From NCBI GenBank assembly GCA_035656655.1, contig DASRSE010000017.1, forward strand, positions 1 through 33,305: a stretch of DNA of 33,305 nt, in the 5' to 3' direction. Both the position numbers and the translations under genes were made by a program. The stretch comes from DASRSE01 sp035656655 (GTDB lineage: Bacteria > Planctomycetota > Planctomycetia > Pirellulales > DASRSE01). Below, one piece after another: positions 17,301 to 23,975 of the stretch. Below the pieces are notes generated by a model, which saw nothing but the letters and a program-made list of their open reading frames with translations, made no database searches and had not been told where the DNA came from. The stretch's first letter is position 1. The number at the start of each line of letters is the position of its first letter.

Positions 17301-17955
17301 CGCCCAAGATTTTTCAGAAATCTTGACCGAGTTGAGCGATCTGGGCTTTCCCTTCGAGCAAGATTGGTTCGCCTCGCATTTCGAATTCCGCTTTCCGCGG
17401 CTCGGAGAGATTGCTCAGCAAGGTTTGGAAATCGAGTTGCGGCAAGCGATCGAGCCGTGGCACGTGCTCGGCGAAGAACCGGGACCCGGCGGAACGGCGC
17501 GCTACGTCGATTCCTCCGTCGAGCGGTTGCAAGTCAAAGTGCGCGGGATGACCGACACCCGCCACGTGGTCGCCTGCAATGGCCGCCGAGTCCCCTTGCA
17601 TTCGACCGGCACGCCGGGTGAATTTGTCGCCGGCGTCCGATATCGCGCCTGGCAGCCTCCTTCTTGTTTGCATCCCACCATCGGCATCCACACGCCGCTG
17701 GTTTTCGATATTATTGATACCTGGAACGAGCGGTCGATCGGCGGCTGCACGTGGCACGTCGCCCATCCAGGGGGGCGCGGCTGCGAAACATTTCCGGTCA
17801 ATGCCTATGAGGCGGAAAGCCGCCGGGTGGCGCGATTCTTCAAGATGAACTACACCGGCGGACGACAGGCCGCGCCGCCACCCGAGCACAATCCGCAGTT
17901 TCCCTTGACGCTCGACTTGCGGCGGCCCGTGAGTCTCGCCACGTTCGATCGGTAG
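14389..17955 (+). CDS. Transglutaminase / DUF2126 putative amidoligase fusion
   Basis: The 1188-residue product starts with the transglutaminase N-terminal domain ('RVAIHHRTSYRYDRFV') and a transglutaminase core with an intact triad: C180 in 'GSCRDSAW', H229 in 'DLHAWTEV' and D245 in 'GLDPTSG'. From about residue 320 to the end it matches DUF2126, a family annotated as a putative amidoligase. Landmarks are 'LTIGGEPTFVSIDDMDG', 'PRWALGCYWRTDG', and a Gly/His motif at about 789-799 ending G-T-G-G-G-N-H. An Ala/Gly/Glu-rich stretch at about 560-690 is probably a flexible linker. GAGG sits 6 bases before the ATG. It is the large partner of the ATP-grasp/alpha-E system and is probably cytoplasmic. 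Substrates are unknown. Confidence 0.92.
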   Translation: MGIRVAIHHRTSYRYDRFVNLGPQVVRLRPAPHCRTPILSYSLRIAPEKHFINWQQDPFGNFSARLVFLDPTRELTLEVDLVAELTVINPFDFFLEPEADEFPFAYNPESAAELQPYLRPLPLSEPMRQLLARVPLAKRRTIDFLVDLNRIVHEEVKYVIRLEPGVQTCDETLERGTGSCRDSAWLLVQVLRNLGLAARFVSGYLVQLKPDTKSLDGPSGAAEDFTDLHAWTEVYLPGAGWVGLDPTSGLFTGEGHLPLAATPEPGSASPITGGVDHCETQFNFHMSVTRIHEDPRVSKPYTEAQWSRIDALGQAVDQSLKANDVRLTIGGEPTFVSIDDMDGEEWNTGALGENKRRLAGDLFNRLAARFAHGPLLQYGQGKWYPGESLPRWALGCYWRTDGQPLWTHRELLATDEVASGHTEQDAERFIAALAKRLHVDAEHVQPAYEDVWYYLWKERRLPVNVDPLNSQLSNREERDRLAKVFEQGLSKVVGYALPLRPLEGHYGPPRWESGPWYFRGEHMYLLPGDSAMGFRLPLDSIPWMAKTEDFSQSEPDPFAPRAPLAPYRQPRAASHGRGDGSGHESGQGNADRNGTGPSKGADYSEGVRNGDWYHGNGSAPGAAHEPQRLRQLARLGAQQTEDAASESGVAVSEPEFEPAAAPQHEAAAQTDFRQAPSAPSVVRTAICVEARDGLLHIFLPPIPLLEDFLDLISQLEQTAVELSLPIRIEGYSPPTDARLKYFKITPDPGVIEVNLQPAAHWDELVENTNTLYDEARLARLGTEKFMLDGRHTGTGGGNHIVLGGPTPSDSPFLRRPDLLRSLATYWNNRPSLSYLFSGLFVGPSSQAPRVDEARHETVYELETAFTQLPAGAAPFPWVVDRVLRHLLVDMTGNTHRAEFCIDKLFSPDSSSGRLGLVEFRAFEMPPHARMSLTQQLLVRALVARFWQKPFQERLVQWGTALHDRFLLPHFVAQDFSEILTELSDLGFPFEQDWFASHFEFRFPRLGEIAQQGLEIELRQAIEPWHVLGEEPGPGGTARYVDSSVERLQVKVRGMTDTRHVVACNGRRVPLHSTGTPGEFVAGVRYRAWQPPSCLHPTIGIHTPLVFDIIDTWNERSIGGCTWHVAHPGGRGCETFPVNAYEAESRRVARFFKMNYTGGRQAAPPPEHNPQFPLTLDLRRPVSLATFDR

Positions 17956-17977
17956 CATGGCGAGGTTTCGCACTCTG

Positions 17978-18128
17978 GCAGCGGGTTGAAGAATTCATCA
18001 GGCTGCGTCATCGCCAGGATGCGATGCCAAAATGACGACGCAAGTCGTTATTTTGCGAGCCGTGCGGAGCTATGCTCTGCACTTGGCGAGGTTGAAAAAT
18101 GCCACGAGGGCATTTTTCAGCAGGCTGC
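17978..18128 (+). repeat. Interspersed 151-bp intergenic repeat, copy A
   Basis: This segment is homologous along its length to the reverse complement of 32775-32925. Shared stretches include GCGTCATCGC, GCGATGCCAAAA, GACGACGC and GCACGAGGGCAT-like blocks in the same order. Its ends are imperfect inverted copies of one another: the left end starts GCAGCGGGTTGAA, and the right end read in reverse starts GCAGCCTGCTGAA. It has no coding capacity. The layout suggests a small non-autonomous mobile or regulatory repeat. Both copies are intergenic. Confidence 0.65.
18094..18118 (+). terminator. Rho-independent-terminator-like hairpin downstream of the DUF2126 gene
   Basis: GAAAAATGCC (18094-18103), loop ACGAG, GGCATTTTTC (18109-18118) is a perfect 10-bp inverted repeat with a T5 run in its 3' arm. 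It begins 138 bases after the stop codon at 17955 and lies inside repeat copy A. In copy B the pairing is lost. Confidence 0.55.
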
Positions 18129-18255
18129 TGGCAGCCGGTTGACTATTTCCGCATGCTGCGCAGCGGCTGGAAGCCGCTGGTACGAGGATCGCGACGAGCA
18201 CGAGGGGCTCGGCCGGCACAACTCCGCCGACTTTTCGCGGGCGGAGGAATTTATC

Positions 18256-18284
18256 TTTCGCGGGAGGGCGAGACGATCTAAAAT
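18256..18284 (+). promoter_or_regulatory. Weak promoter candidate for the DUF1501 gene
   Basis: TAAAAT at 18279-18284 has a TTTCGC at 18256-18261 with a 17-base spacer. The ATG at 18377 follows after about 90 nt, a leader length like the other promoter candidates here. The -35 match is poor. Confidence 0.3.
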
Positions 18285-18376
18285 GGGCTGCATGCCGGCG
18301 GAGCGAATTGCCGCCGCTCGGCAACCGCTCGCCGCTCGCACCCACCTTCCGTCCCACCCCCGTCTTGTTGCCTGCC

Positions 18377-19756
18377 ATGGAACGATCTCGGCTAAGCTGT
18401 GCGGAACTTCGACGAACGACCTCCCTCAGTCGGCGCGGCTTCGTGCAAGCGGGCCTGCTCGGCACGGCTGGCTTGTGTCTGGCCGATTTGCTGCGGCTTG
18501 AAGCGCGCGCCTCCGCCAAAATCGTCCGCGGCGCGCGCGCTCCCTCGGTGATTATCCTCTGGATGCGCGGCGGGCCCAGCCAGCTTGACATGTGGGATCC
18601 CAAGCCGGACGCGCCCGCCGAAATTCGCGGGCTGTTTCAACCAATTCAGACGAAGGTGCCCGGCGTCTATCTGAGCGAACTGCTGCCCAAAAGCGCCGCC
18701 ATCATGGATCGCTGGTCGCTCGTACGGAGCGCCGCTCACCGTACCCAGGATGGCAATGTCGGCCATTCAGATGGCGACCAGATTTGCTTTACGGGGTACG
18801 TTGCCGGCCGCGACCCCGATCAGAACATCATGCCGAGTTGCGGTTCGCACGTGGCCAAGCAGTTGCAGCAGCGCGATCCGAGCTTGCCGGCCTACGTGAT
18901 GATTCCGCGGCAAGTGCCGGGCACCGGGGCCGCGTGGCTGGGCAAAGCGTTTCAACCGTTTGAGACGGTCGCTGACCCGGCCGACAACCGGCCCTTTGTG
19001 ATTCCGAACTTGGGGCTGGTGCAAGGCGTTTCCGAAGCGCTGCTCAAGGACCGCGTGCAACTGTTGCATGCGCTCGACAAATATCACGCTGGCGAGGCCG
19101 GCCAGTTGATCGACAAGCATCAAGCGTCGGCGCTCAATATCTTGACCAGCCGCCGCGCGCTCGACGCATTTGACTTCGATCGCGAATCGGCGGCCACGAA
19201 AGATCGCTACGGCCTCGAACCAGGCTTTGAACCGCATGACCCGCAGCGCTGCGGCGCGCCGAATTGGGCGCAGCGGATGCTCTTGGCGCGGCGGCTCGTC
19301 GAGGCGGGGGTGCGGCTGGTGACGGTCGACGTTCGCTGGTGGGATTTCCACAAACAAGCGTTCGACTCGCAGCGTCGCGGTTTCTTGCCGCGCTGGGACC
19401 AGGCCTACACCGCCTTGATCGAAGATCTCGATGAACGCGGTTTGCTCGACTCGACCATGGTGGTCGCTTGGGGCGAGATCGGCCGCACGCCGATCATCAA
19501 CAAAGACGCTGGCCGCGACCATTGGCCATACGTCATGAGCGTGGCGATGGCCGGCGGCGGGATCAAAGGGGGCCGCGTCGTCGGCAGCTCGGACCGCAAA
19601 GGGTCGGCGCCGGCCGACAATCCCAAAATCGTCCACGACGTTCTGGCGACGATGTACCGGCACCTGGGCATTGACATCAACCAGAACAATCTCGACTATA
19701 ACGGCCGCCCCCATGCGGTCTTGTCGGACGGCTCGCCGATCGACGAATTGTTCTAG
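18377..19756 (+). CDS. DUF1501 family exported protein (sulfatase-like fold)
   Basis: The 459-residue product carries a twin-arginine export signal, S18-R19-R20-G21-F22-V23 followed by 'QAGLLGTAGLCLADLL'. It has the DUF1501 landmarks: 'VIILWMRGGPSQLDMWDPKPDAP', 'HSDGDQICFTGY', 'VTVDVRWWDFHKQ', 'VAWGEIGRTPIIN' and 'GRDHWPYVMSVAMAGGGI'. The family belongs to the alkaline-phosphatase/sulfatase superfamily, is hugely expanded in planctomycetes and is usually paired with DUF1549/DUF1553 cytochromes; its reaction is not known. Here the partner is instead an amidase gene 7 bases downstream. The ATG at 18377 is chosen over a TTG at 18308 because it places the Tat motif near the N-terminus. The protein is expected outside the cytoplasm. 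Confidence 0.92.
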   Translation: MERSRLSCAELRRTTSLSRRGFVQAGLLGTAGLCLADLLRLEARASAKIVRGARAPSVIILWMRGGPSQLDMWDPKPDAPAEIRGLFQPIQTKVPGVYLSELLPKSAAIMDRWSLVRSAAHRTQDGNVGHSDGDQICFTGYVAGRDPDQNIMPSCGSHVAKQLQQRDPSLPAYVMIPRQVPGTGAAWLGKAFQPFETVADPADNRPFVIPNLGLVQGVSEALLKDRVQLLHALDKYHAGEAGQLIDKHQASALNILTSRRALDAFDFDRESAATKDRYGLEPGFEPHDPQRCGAPNWAQRMLLARRLVEAGVRLVTVDVRWWDFHKQAFDSQRRGFLPRWDQAYTALIEDLDERGLLDSTMVVAWGEIGRTPIINKDAGRDHWPYVMSVAMAGGGIKGGRVVGSSDRKGSAPADNPKIVHDVLATMYRHLGIDINQNNLDYNGRPHAVLSDGSPIDELF

Positions 19757-19763
19757 GCCTCTC

Positions 19764-20705
19764 ATGAAGCACCTCAATCTCGGCCCGCTGTGCTACGAAT
19801 TCAGCCGGCATTTGGAGCCGCGCATCGAGATTGACCCGGGCGATACCATCATCGTAGAAACCGAAGATGCTTTTTCGGGCCAAATCCGCACGGCCGAAGA
19901 TCGCCGCGACCGCAACAAGATTCCGCAAAGCAATCCGCAAACCGGGCCGATCGCAATCCGCGGCGCGCAGCCCGGCGATGCCTTGGCGATCACGCTCCGC
20001 TCGATCGAGCCCTTGATTGGCCAATGCGCGACGCGGACCGGCGAGGCGCGCCAGTTGGCCGAGTGGCTTGGACCCGATTGCCCGCATGGCACGCGGATCT
20101 GCCCCATTCGCGAAGGCTCGATTCATTGGAGCGATTCGGTCCGGATTCCTTATGCGCCGATGCTCGGCTGCTTGGCGACCGCCCCCGCCTGGGGCACCCC
20201 GACGACGCTGCTGGCCGGCCCGTACGGCGGAAACTTGGATATTGTCGAGGTCGCGCCGCGGAGCATCGTGTTTCTGCCCGTGTTCGTGCCCGGCGCGCTG
20301 CTCTATCTGGGCGACGCGCACGCGGCGATGGGCCACGGCGAATTGTCCGGCTCCGGGCTCGAGATGCCGGCCGCCACCACGCTCACGGTCGAGGTGCTGT
20401 CGCAGTTTCCGCTCAGTTGGCCGCGCGTGGAAACCGAGACCGAGATCATGGCCATCGTCAGCGGCACCCCTCAGGAGCGGTCGTTGGCCCAAGCTTACGT
20501 CCAACTCATTTTGTGGCTCGAGGCCGATTACGGCTTCGACCGGTGGGAAGCGTACGACCTGCTCACCCATGTCGGCCGCGTTTCCGTCGGTTGGTACGCC
20601 TTAGGCACCGTCGCCGCCAAGGTCGAAAAACGCTATCTCCGCCGTCCCGCGCGAAACCGGCCCGGCGGCGACAGCGGGCAGGCCGTTCACTCGCCGATGC
20701 AATAG
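19764..20705 (+). CDS. Acetamidase/formamidase family protein
   Basis: FmdA/AmdA-family enzymes hydrolyse short-chain amides such as formamide or acetamide to ammonia and the acid. The 313-residue product has the expected order of motifs: 'IEIDPGDTIIVETEDAFSG', 'TGPIAIRGAQPGDALAI', 'GPYGGNLDI', 'VFVPGALLYLGDAHAAMG' with 'HGELSGSGLE', and the C-terminal 'VGRVSVGWYAL'. In the family the 'GDxHAxxGxGE' segment lines the active site and is present. There is no signal peptide, so it is cytoplasmic. The start at 19764 is 7 bases after the DUF1501 stop, and the pair is surely one operon. Its 3' end overlaps the convergent PQQ gene by 19 bases. Confidence 0.9.
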   Translation: MKHLNLGPLCYEFSRHLEPRIEIDPGDTIIVETEDAFSGQIRTAEDRRDRNKIPQSNPQTGPIAIRGAQPGDALAITLRSIEPLIGQCATRTGEARQLAEWLGPDCPHGTRICPIREGSIHWSDSVRIPYAPMLGCLATAPAWGTPTTLLAGPYGGNLDIVEVAPRSIVFLPVFVPGALLYLGDAHAAMGHGELSGSGLEMPAATTLTVEVLSQFPLSWPRVETETEIMAIVSGTPQERSLAQAYVQLILWLEADYGFDRWEAYDLLTHVGRVSVGWYALGTVAAKVEKRYLRRPARNRPGGDSGQAVHSPMQ

Positions 20706-21958
20706 AGCGTCGCGCCGTTGCGGACAAAAATCTGTTTGCCGGCGAAGACAGGCGTCGAGCCGATGCCCCCGGGCAGATGGTTGCGGGCGACCTCTTTCGC
20801 CCCCACGTTGGCCTGAAAAATGACCATGTCGCCGTGGTTGGAATTCGCGAAGAGATAATCGCCCGCCAGCGTCAGGCTGGCGAACAAGGTCGGCGCGGCG
20901 TTCGCCGCCGGTTTGCCGAACAGGAGCCGTCCCTCGGTCAACGAATCTTGCGAGCCTTTGGCTTGCAGTTTGAACGTCAGCAAGTCTCCTTTACCGGTCG
21001 CGGTGAACAGCAGCCCATTCACCAGCACGGGCGAGCTGAACACGTCGTCGGCCGACAGTGCGTTCCACAACTCCTTGTCTTTGAAAGTCGGCGTTAAACG
21101 AATCGCCGAAATCGAGTTCTCGGCAAAATAAATCATGTCCCCCGCGGCCACGGGACTGGCGTGGGTCAGCTTGCCGATGTCGTTGTTGAGCCGCTTGCCG
21201 TCCGCGGCTCGGACGACGTCGCCGGCCGGCGTGACGATAATCTCGACGCCGTTGATCGTCGTGCTCGTCGGCGTGCCATAGGTCGATTGAGCCTCCGTGT
21301 TGCACCACAACTGTTTGCCGGTCGCCGGATCGAAGGCGTACAGATTGGTCATGTGAACGATCAATTTACCGCCGACCAAGATCGGCGAGGCGCTGCGGCC
21401 GTAGCCGGTGTTTTGCTCGGCGGCAATGTACGCGGTCCATTTCGGCGCGCCGGTGAGATCAAACGCCCGCACGATGCCATTGGCCAAGACCACGAACACG
21501 CTCTGGCCGTCGGTCAGCGGCGTGGCCGCAGCCAAGCCCGAACCATCTTTGGGAGGTTCATACTCGGCTGCCGCCGCGCGGCTCTTCTCGTCGGCCAAGT
21601 CGGCCGGCTTGGTTTCGGCCGTCCAGCGGACCTTGCCATCGGCCCTGTCAAGTAAAAGCAGCCGATTCGGCTCCGACAAAACCAGCACCCCGCCAGCGGT
21701 CAAGACCGGCGATGCATAGCCCGCGCCGACCTTCGCGCTCCAGCGGAGATGTTCGGTTTCGGACCAGTGGAGCGGCGGCGTCGCCGCGGAGAACCGCCCG
21801 CTCCCGTCGCCGCGCCAACCGAACGGGCGCTGGGGGCTGGGTCGAAAGTCGGCCGCTCCATATTCAGCCGGTTGGGGCGCATCTTCCGCCCGGGCAGCCG
21901 ACAACAGCAGGCCGCCGAGCACCAGCGCAAACCCTCCGCCGCGAATCCAACTTCGCAT
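20687..21958 (-). CDS. Exported PQQ-type beta-propeller protein
   Basis: The 423-residue product starts 'MRSWIRGGGFALVLGG', a signal peptide ending near 'SAARA'. It contains repeated 'xxDxxTGKxxW' blades ('LLLLDRADGKVRWTAE', 'AFDLTGAPKWTAYI', 'AFDPATGKQLWCNTE') of the PQQ-like/BamB type. Such eight-bladed propellers serve as binding scaffolds in the periplasm; no PQQ dehydrogenase catalytic residues were recognised. The start is set by a GGAG at 21965-21968, which is 6 bases before this ATG; the ATG at 21964 abuts the GGAG and is less likely. It is the second gene of a minus-strand pair, and its N- and C-terminal signatures match the upstream paralogue. Its stop lies within the 3' end of the amidase gene. 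Confidence 0.88.
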   Translation of the reverse strand: MRSWIRGGGFALVLGGLLLSAARAEDAPQPAEYGAADFRPSPQRPFGWRGDGSGRFSAATPPLHWSETEHLRWSAKVGAGYASPVLTAGGVLVLSEPNRLLLLDRADGKVRWTAETKPADLADEKSRAAAAEYEPPKDGSGLAAATPLTDGQSVFVVLANGIVRAFDLTGAPKWTAYIAAEQNTGYGRSASPILVGGKLIVHMTNLYAFDPATGKQLWCNTEAQSTYGTPTSTTINGVEIIVTPAGDVVRAADGKRLNNDIGKLTHASPVAAGDMIYFAENSISAIRLTPTFKDKELWNALSADDVFSSPVLVNGLLFTATGKGDLLTFKLQAKGSQDSLTEGRLLFGKPAANAAPTLFASLTLAGDYLFANSNHGDMVIFQANVGAKEVARNHLPGGIGSTPVFAGKQIFVRNGATLYCIGE

Positions 21959-21964
21959 ATGCAT

Positions 21965-21968
21965 CTCC
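21965..21968 (-). promoter_or_regulatory. Ribosome binding site deciding the start of the 423-residue PQQ protein
   Basis: On the minus strand GGAG is followed at once by ATG (21964) and, after 6 bases, by a second in-frame ATG (21958). The spacing favours the second. Confidence 0.5.
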
Positions 21969-22053
21969 GCACCCACCAGACAGCAAAAAGAAGAAAACCG
22001 TGGCGCGGCCTCGGCCGAGCCTTTCGGCCTCGGCCGAGCGGCGTCAGCCAAGC

Positions 22054-23685
22054 CTATTTGTCGCCGATGCAATATAAGAAGTCGGCCGTGCGATAGTACA
22101 TTCGCGCGCCTTCAAAGATCGGCGTCGCCAGATTTTGCTTCTGCTTCTGATCGTTCGTCAATTCGGCAATGCTGTTTTCGGCGACGACCTCGTACTTTCG
22201 GCCTGGCTTGATGACCAGCGTGTTGCCTTGGTTGTCTAAGAGATAGACGAATTTTCCGGCGGCAGTCGGACTGGCCGCCGCGCCGGACCAATTCCAATAC
22301 TCCGTACGCGGATGGAGCGGGAGGACTTTGCGATACACCTGCTCGCCGGTCGCCGCGTCGTTGACCAGCAAGCCGCCCCCTTGCGTCACTTGGTAGATCA
22401 AGCCATCGACGAGCAGCGGCGAAGCGACAAAGCCGCGCGCAAAAGGGTTCGTCTGCTTGTCGACGACCATTTCGTTTTCTCCCCACTCCAGATTAAACGT
22501 GAAGGCAGGCTCGATCTTCTTGTCGGACGTCGAGGCCGGAATCTTAAAGGCCTTGAACGCCCCCTTGTTGTTCTTGGGATAGCCTTCGTGGGCATAGATA
22601 TAATCGCCATCGACAATCGGCGTCGCCACGCAATCTCCAAAAGCGCCCGGCTGCCAAACCGCTTGGCCGTCGCGAACGCGGACGAAATTGCCCCATTGGA
22701 ATCCGGCGACGTCCTCGCCCCCTGATTTCAAATGAAACAGCGATCCGTACGTGTTCCCTGCCTTGGCCGGGACGGTCCAGGCCAATTTGCCGCTGTCGGC
22801 TTCATAGGCCCGCAACTCGTTCGCCCACACGATCAGCCGATTATCGCAGAGCAGCGGGCTGGCGAAATTGCCGTGCTCGCTGCCGCCCCCCGACCCGCGC
22901 GCGATCCATTTGCGATTGCCGTTCAGGTCGTAACAAACCGAAACGCCGGTCGTGAAGAAGGCATACACGTTCTTGCCGTCGCTGGTGGGCGTTTGTCCGG
23001 CAAAGCCAAACACGGCTTGGGCCCAATAGCGGTTGAAGAGCTTTTTGTCGATGGCCGTCTGCGCGTCTTGGATCTTCTTGTCGAGATCTTTCTTCGCCTT
23101 CAGAGCCGGCTCGGCTAACTTCGCCGCTTTCGGATTCGACAGCGCCGCGTTCAAGACCTCGGCCACGTCGCTATTGAGTTTGCTCAATTGCTGCGCCAAC
23201 GGGGCGAGTGTCGTCCCATACTCGGGGTCTTCTTTCAATTCCTCGGGCGTGAGACTCTCAAATTCACGATTGGAACGAATCCACAGAATGCGTCCCGTCT
23301 TCTTGTCCAGACAAATCAAGTCGGAAACCTCGCCCGTCAAAAAAATCCGGTCCCCCACGACGATCGGAGTGGAAACGCCGATGTTCGGCAGCGGTTGCAT
23401 CCAGACGATCCCTTTCGTGGCGTAACTATTGCCGACCGCTTTCCGTTCCCAGACCGTCGGCGGGGTCGCGCCAGGATAGCGGCCCGTGCCATCGCCGCGC
23501 CAGCCGACGGGGCGTTCGGGGGTCGGATAGTATTTCAAGGAGCCGAGCGGCTCGTTGTTCGCCGCGCCGCGCATCGGCTTCACGGCCGGCTTGGCCAGCG
23601 GCTTCGCGGCCGCGGCAAATGGTACCGCCGCCAGACAGGCAAACAGCGGCAAAACGAGCCGCACCCAACGATAATTCCGCCACAT
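22054..23685 (-). CDS. Exported PQQ-type beta-propeller protein with coiled-coil insert
   Basis: The 543-residue product has a signal peptide ('WVRLVLPLFACLAAVPFAAAA') and PQQ-like blades such as 'LICLDKKTGRILWIRS', 'CYDLNGNRKWIARG', 'AYEADSGKLAWTVP' and 'VNDAATGEQVYRKV'. Residues about 148-215 form a Lys/Ala/Asp-rich amphipathic helical insert, probably a coiled coil, which the downstream paralogue lacks. Both proteins share 'PERPVGWRGDGTGRYPGATPP' (variant 'PQRPFGWRGDGSGRF') after the signal peptide and end in 'LYCIG', so they arose by duplication. AGAGGA precedes the ATG at 23685. A promoter-like TTGACC-N17-TAGTGT lies about 85 bases upstream. The role is probably a periplasmic scaffold or assembly factor; substrate unknown. 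Confidence 0.88.
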   Translation of the reverse strand: MWRNYRWVRLVLPLFACLAAVPFAAAAKPLAKPAVKPMRGAANNEPLGSLKYYPTPERPVGWRGDGTGRYPGATPPTVWERKAVGNSYATKGIVWMQPLPNIGVSTPIVVGDRIFLTGEVSDLICLDKKTGRILWIRSNREFESLTPEELKEDPEYGTTLAPLAQQLSKLNSDVAEVLNAALSNPKAAKLAEPALKAKKDLDKKIQDAQTAIDKKLFNRYWAQAVFGFAGQTPTSDGKNVYAFFTTGVSVCYDLNGNRKWIARGSGGGSEHGNFASPLLCDNRLIVWANELRAYEADSGKLAWTVPAKAGNTYGSLFHLKSGGEDVAGFQWGNFVRVRDGQAVWQPGAFGDCVATPIVDGDYIYAHEGYPKNNKGAFKAFKIPASTSDKKIEPAFTFNLEWGENEMVVDKQTNPFARGFVASPLLVDGLIYQVTQGGGLLVNDAATGEQVYRKVLPLHPRTEYWNWSGAAASPTAAGKFVYLLDNQGNTLVIKPGRKYEVVAENSIAELTNDQKQKQNLATPIFEGARMYYRTADFLYCIGDK

Positions 23686-23770
23686 GATCGATTCCTCTTC
23701 GCGCGATGTCAGCCGATTCGAGCGCGGTTCCGGTGCGCGCGCAAATCTGAGCCAAAGATTCCTTGTTCAG

Positions 23771-23799
23771 ACACTAACTGAGCGGCGTGCGGCGGTCAA
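23771..23799 (-). promoter_or_regulatory. Putative sigma-70-type promoter for the PQQ gene pair
   Basis: On the minus strand TTGACC (23799-23794), a 17-base spacer and TAGTGT (23776-23771) precede the ATG at 23685 by about 85 nt. The -35 is near consensus and the -10 is weak. Confidence 0.45.
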
Positions 23800-23952
23800 C
23801 TATTTGCCCTGCTCCAAGCGCCTCTGTTCAGAACTTCCCTGTTCCAAGCCGGCACGCCCCGGGCCGCGTAATCGGCTGATTGCCGCCGCGGCAAGTTTCC
23901 TGGCTTCTAGCAGGCCTAACACGCCGGTCTCGATCTGTGGGTTGACGGCAGC

Positions 23953-23971
23953 CTGTTGAAATGTTCAACAG
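23953..23971 (-). terminator. Hairpin at the 3' end of the leucine-rich-repeat gene
   Basis: CTGTTGAA (23953-23960), loop ATG, TTCAACAG (23964-23971) is a perfect 8-bp stem starting 5 bases after the stop codon of the gene at 23976. Its core equals that at 11215-11231 and its left arm equals the end of the 151-bp repeat. No T tract follows. Confidence 0.4.
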
Positions 23972-23975
23972 ACGG

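Larger units (their letters stand above)
17956..18376. other. Intergenic region holding a repeat element and a promoter candidate
   Basis: The region contains repeat copy A (17978-18128), its internal hairpin (18094-18118) and a weak promoter before the DUF1501 gene (18256-18284). No protein-coding frame is convincing; the frame at 17986-18501 is simply the translation of the repeat plus shadow sequence. Confidence 0.5.

Noticed and set aside
17986..18501. 171-codon plus-strand frame
   Set aside because: Its first half is the translation of the 151-bp repeat and its second half is out of frame with the DUF1501 gene.
18767..19777. 336-codon open frame on the minus strand
   Set aside because: It is a shadow of the DUF1501 gene; the composition is Arg/Ala/His-rich without motifs.
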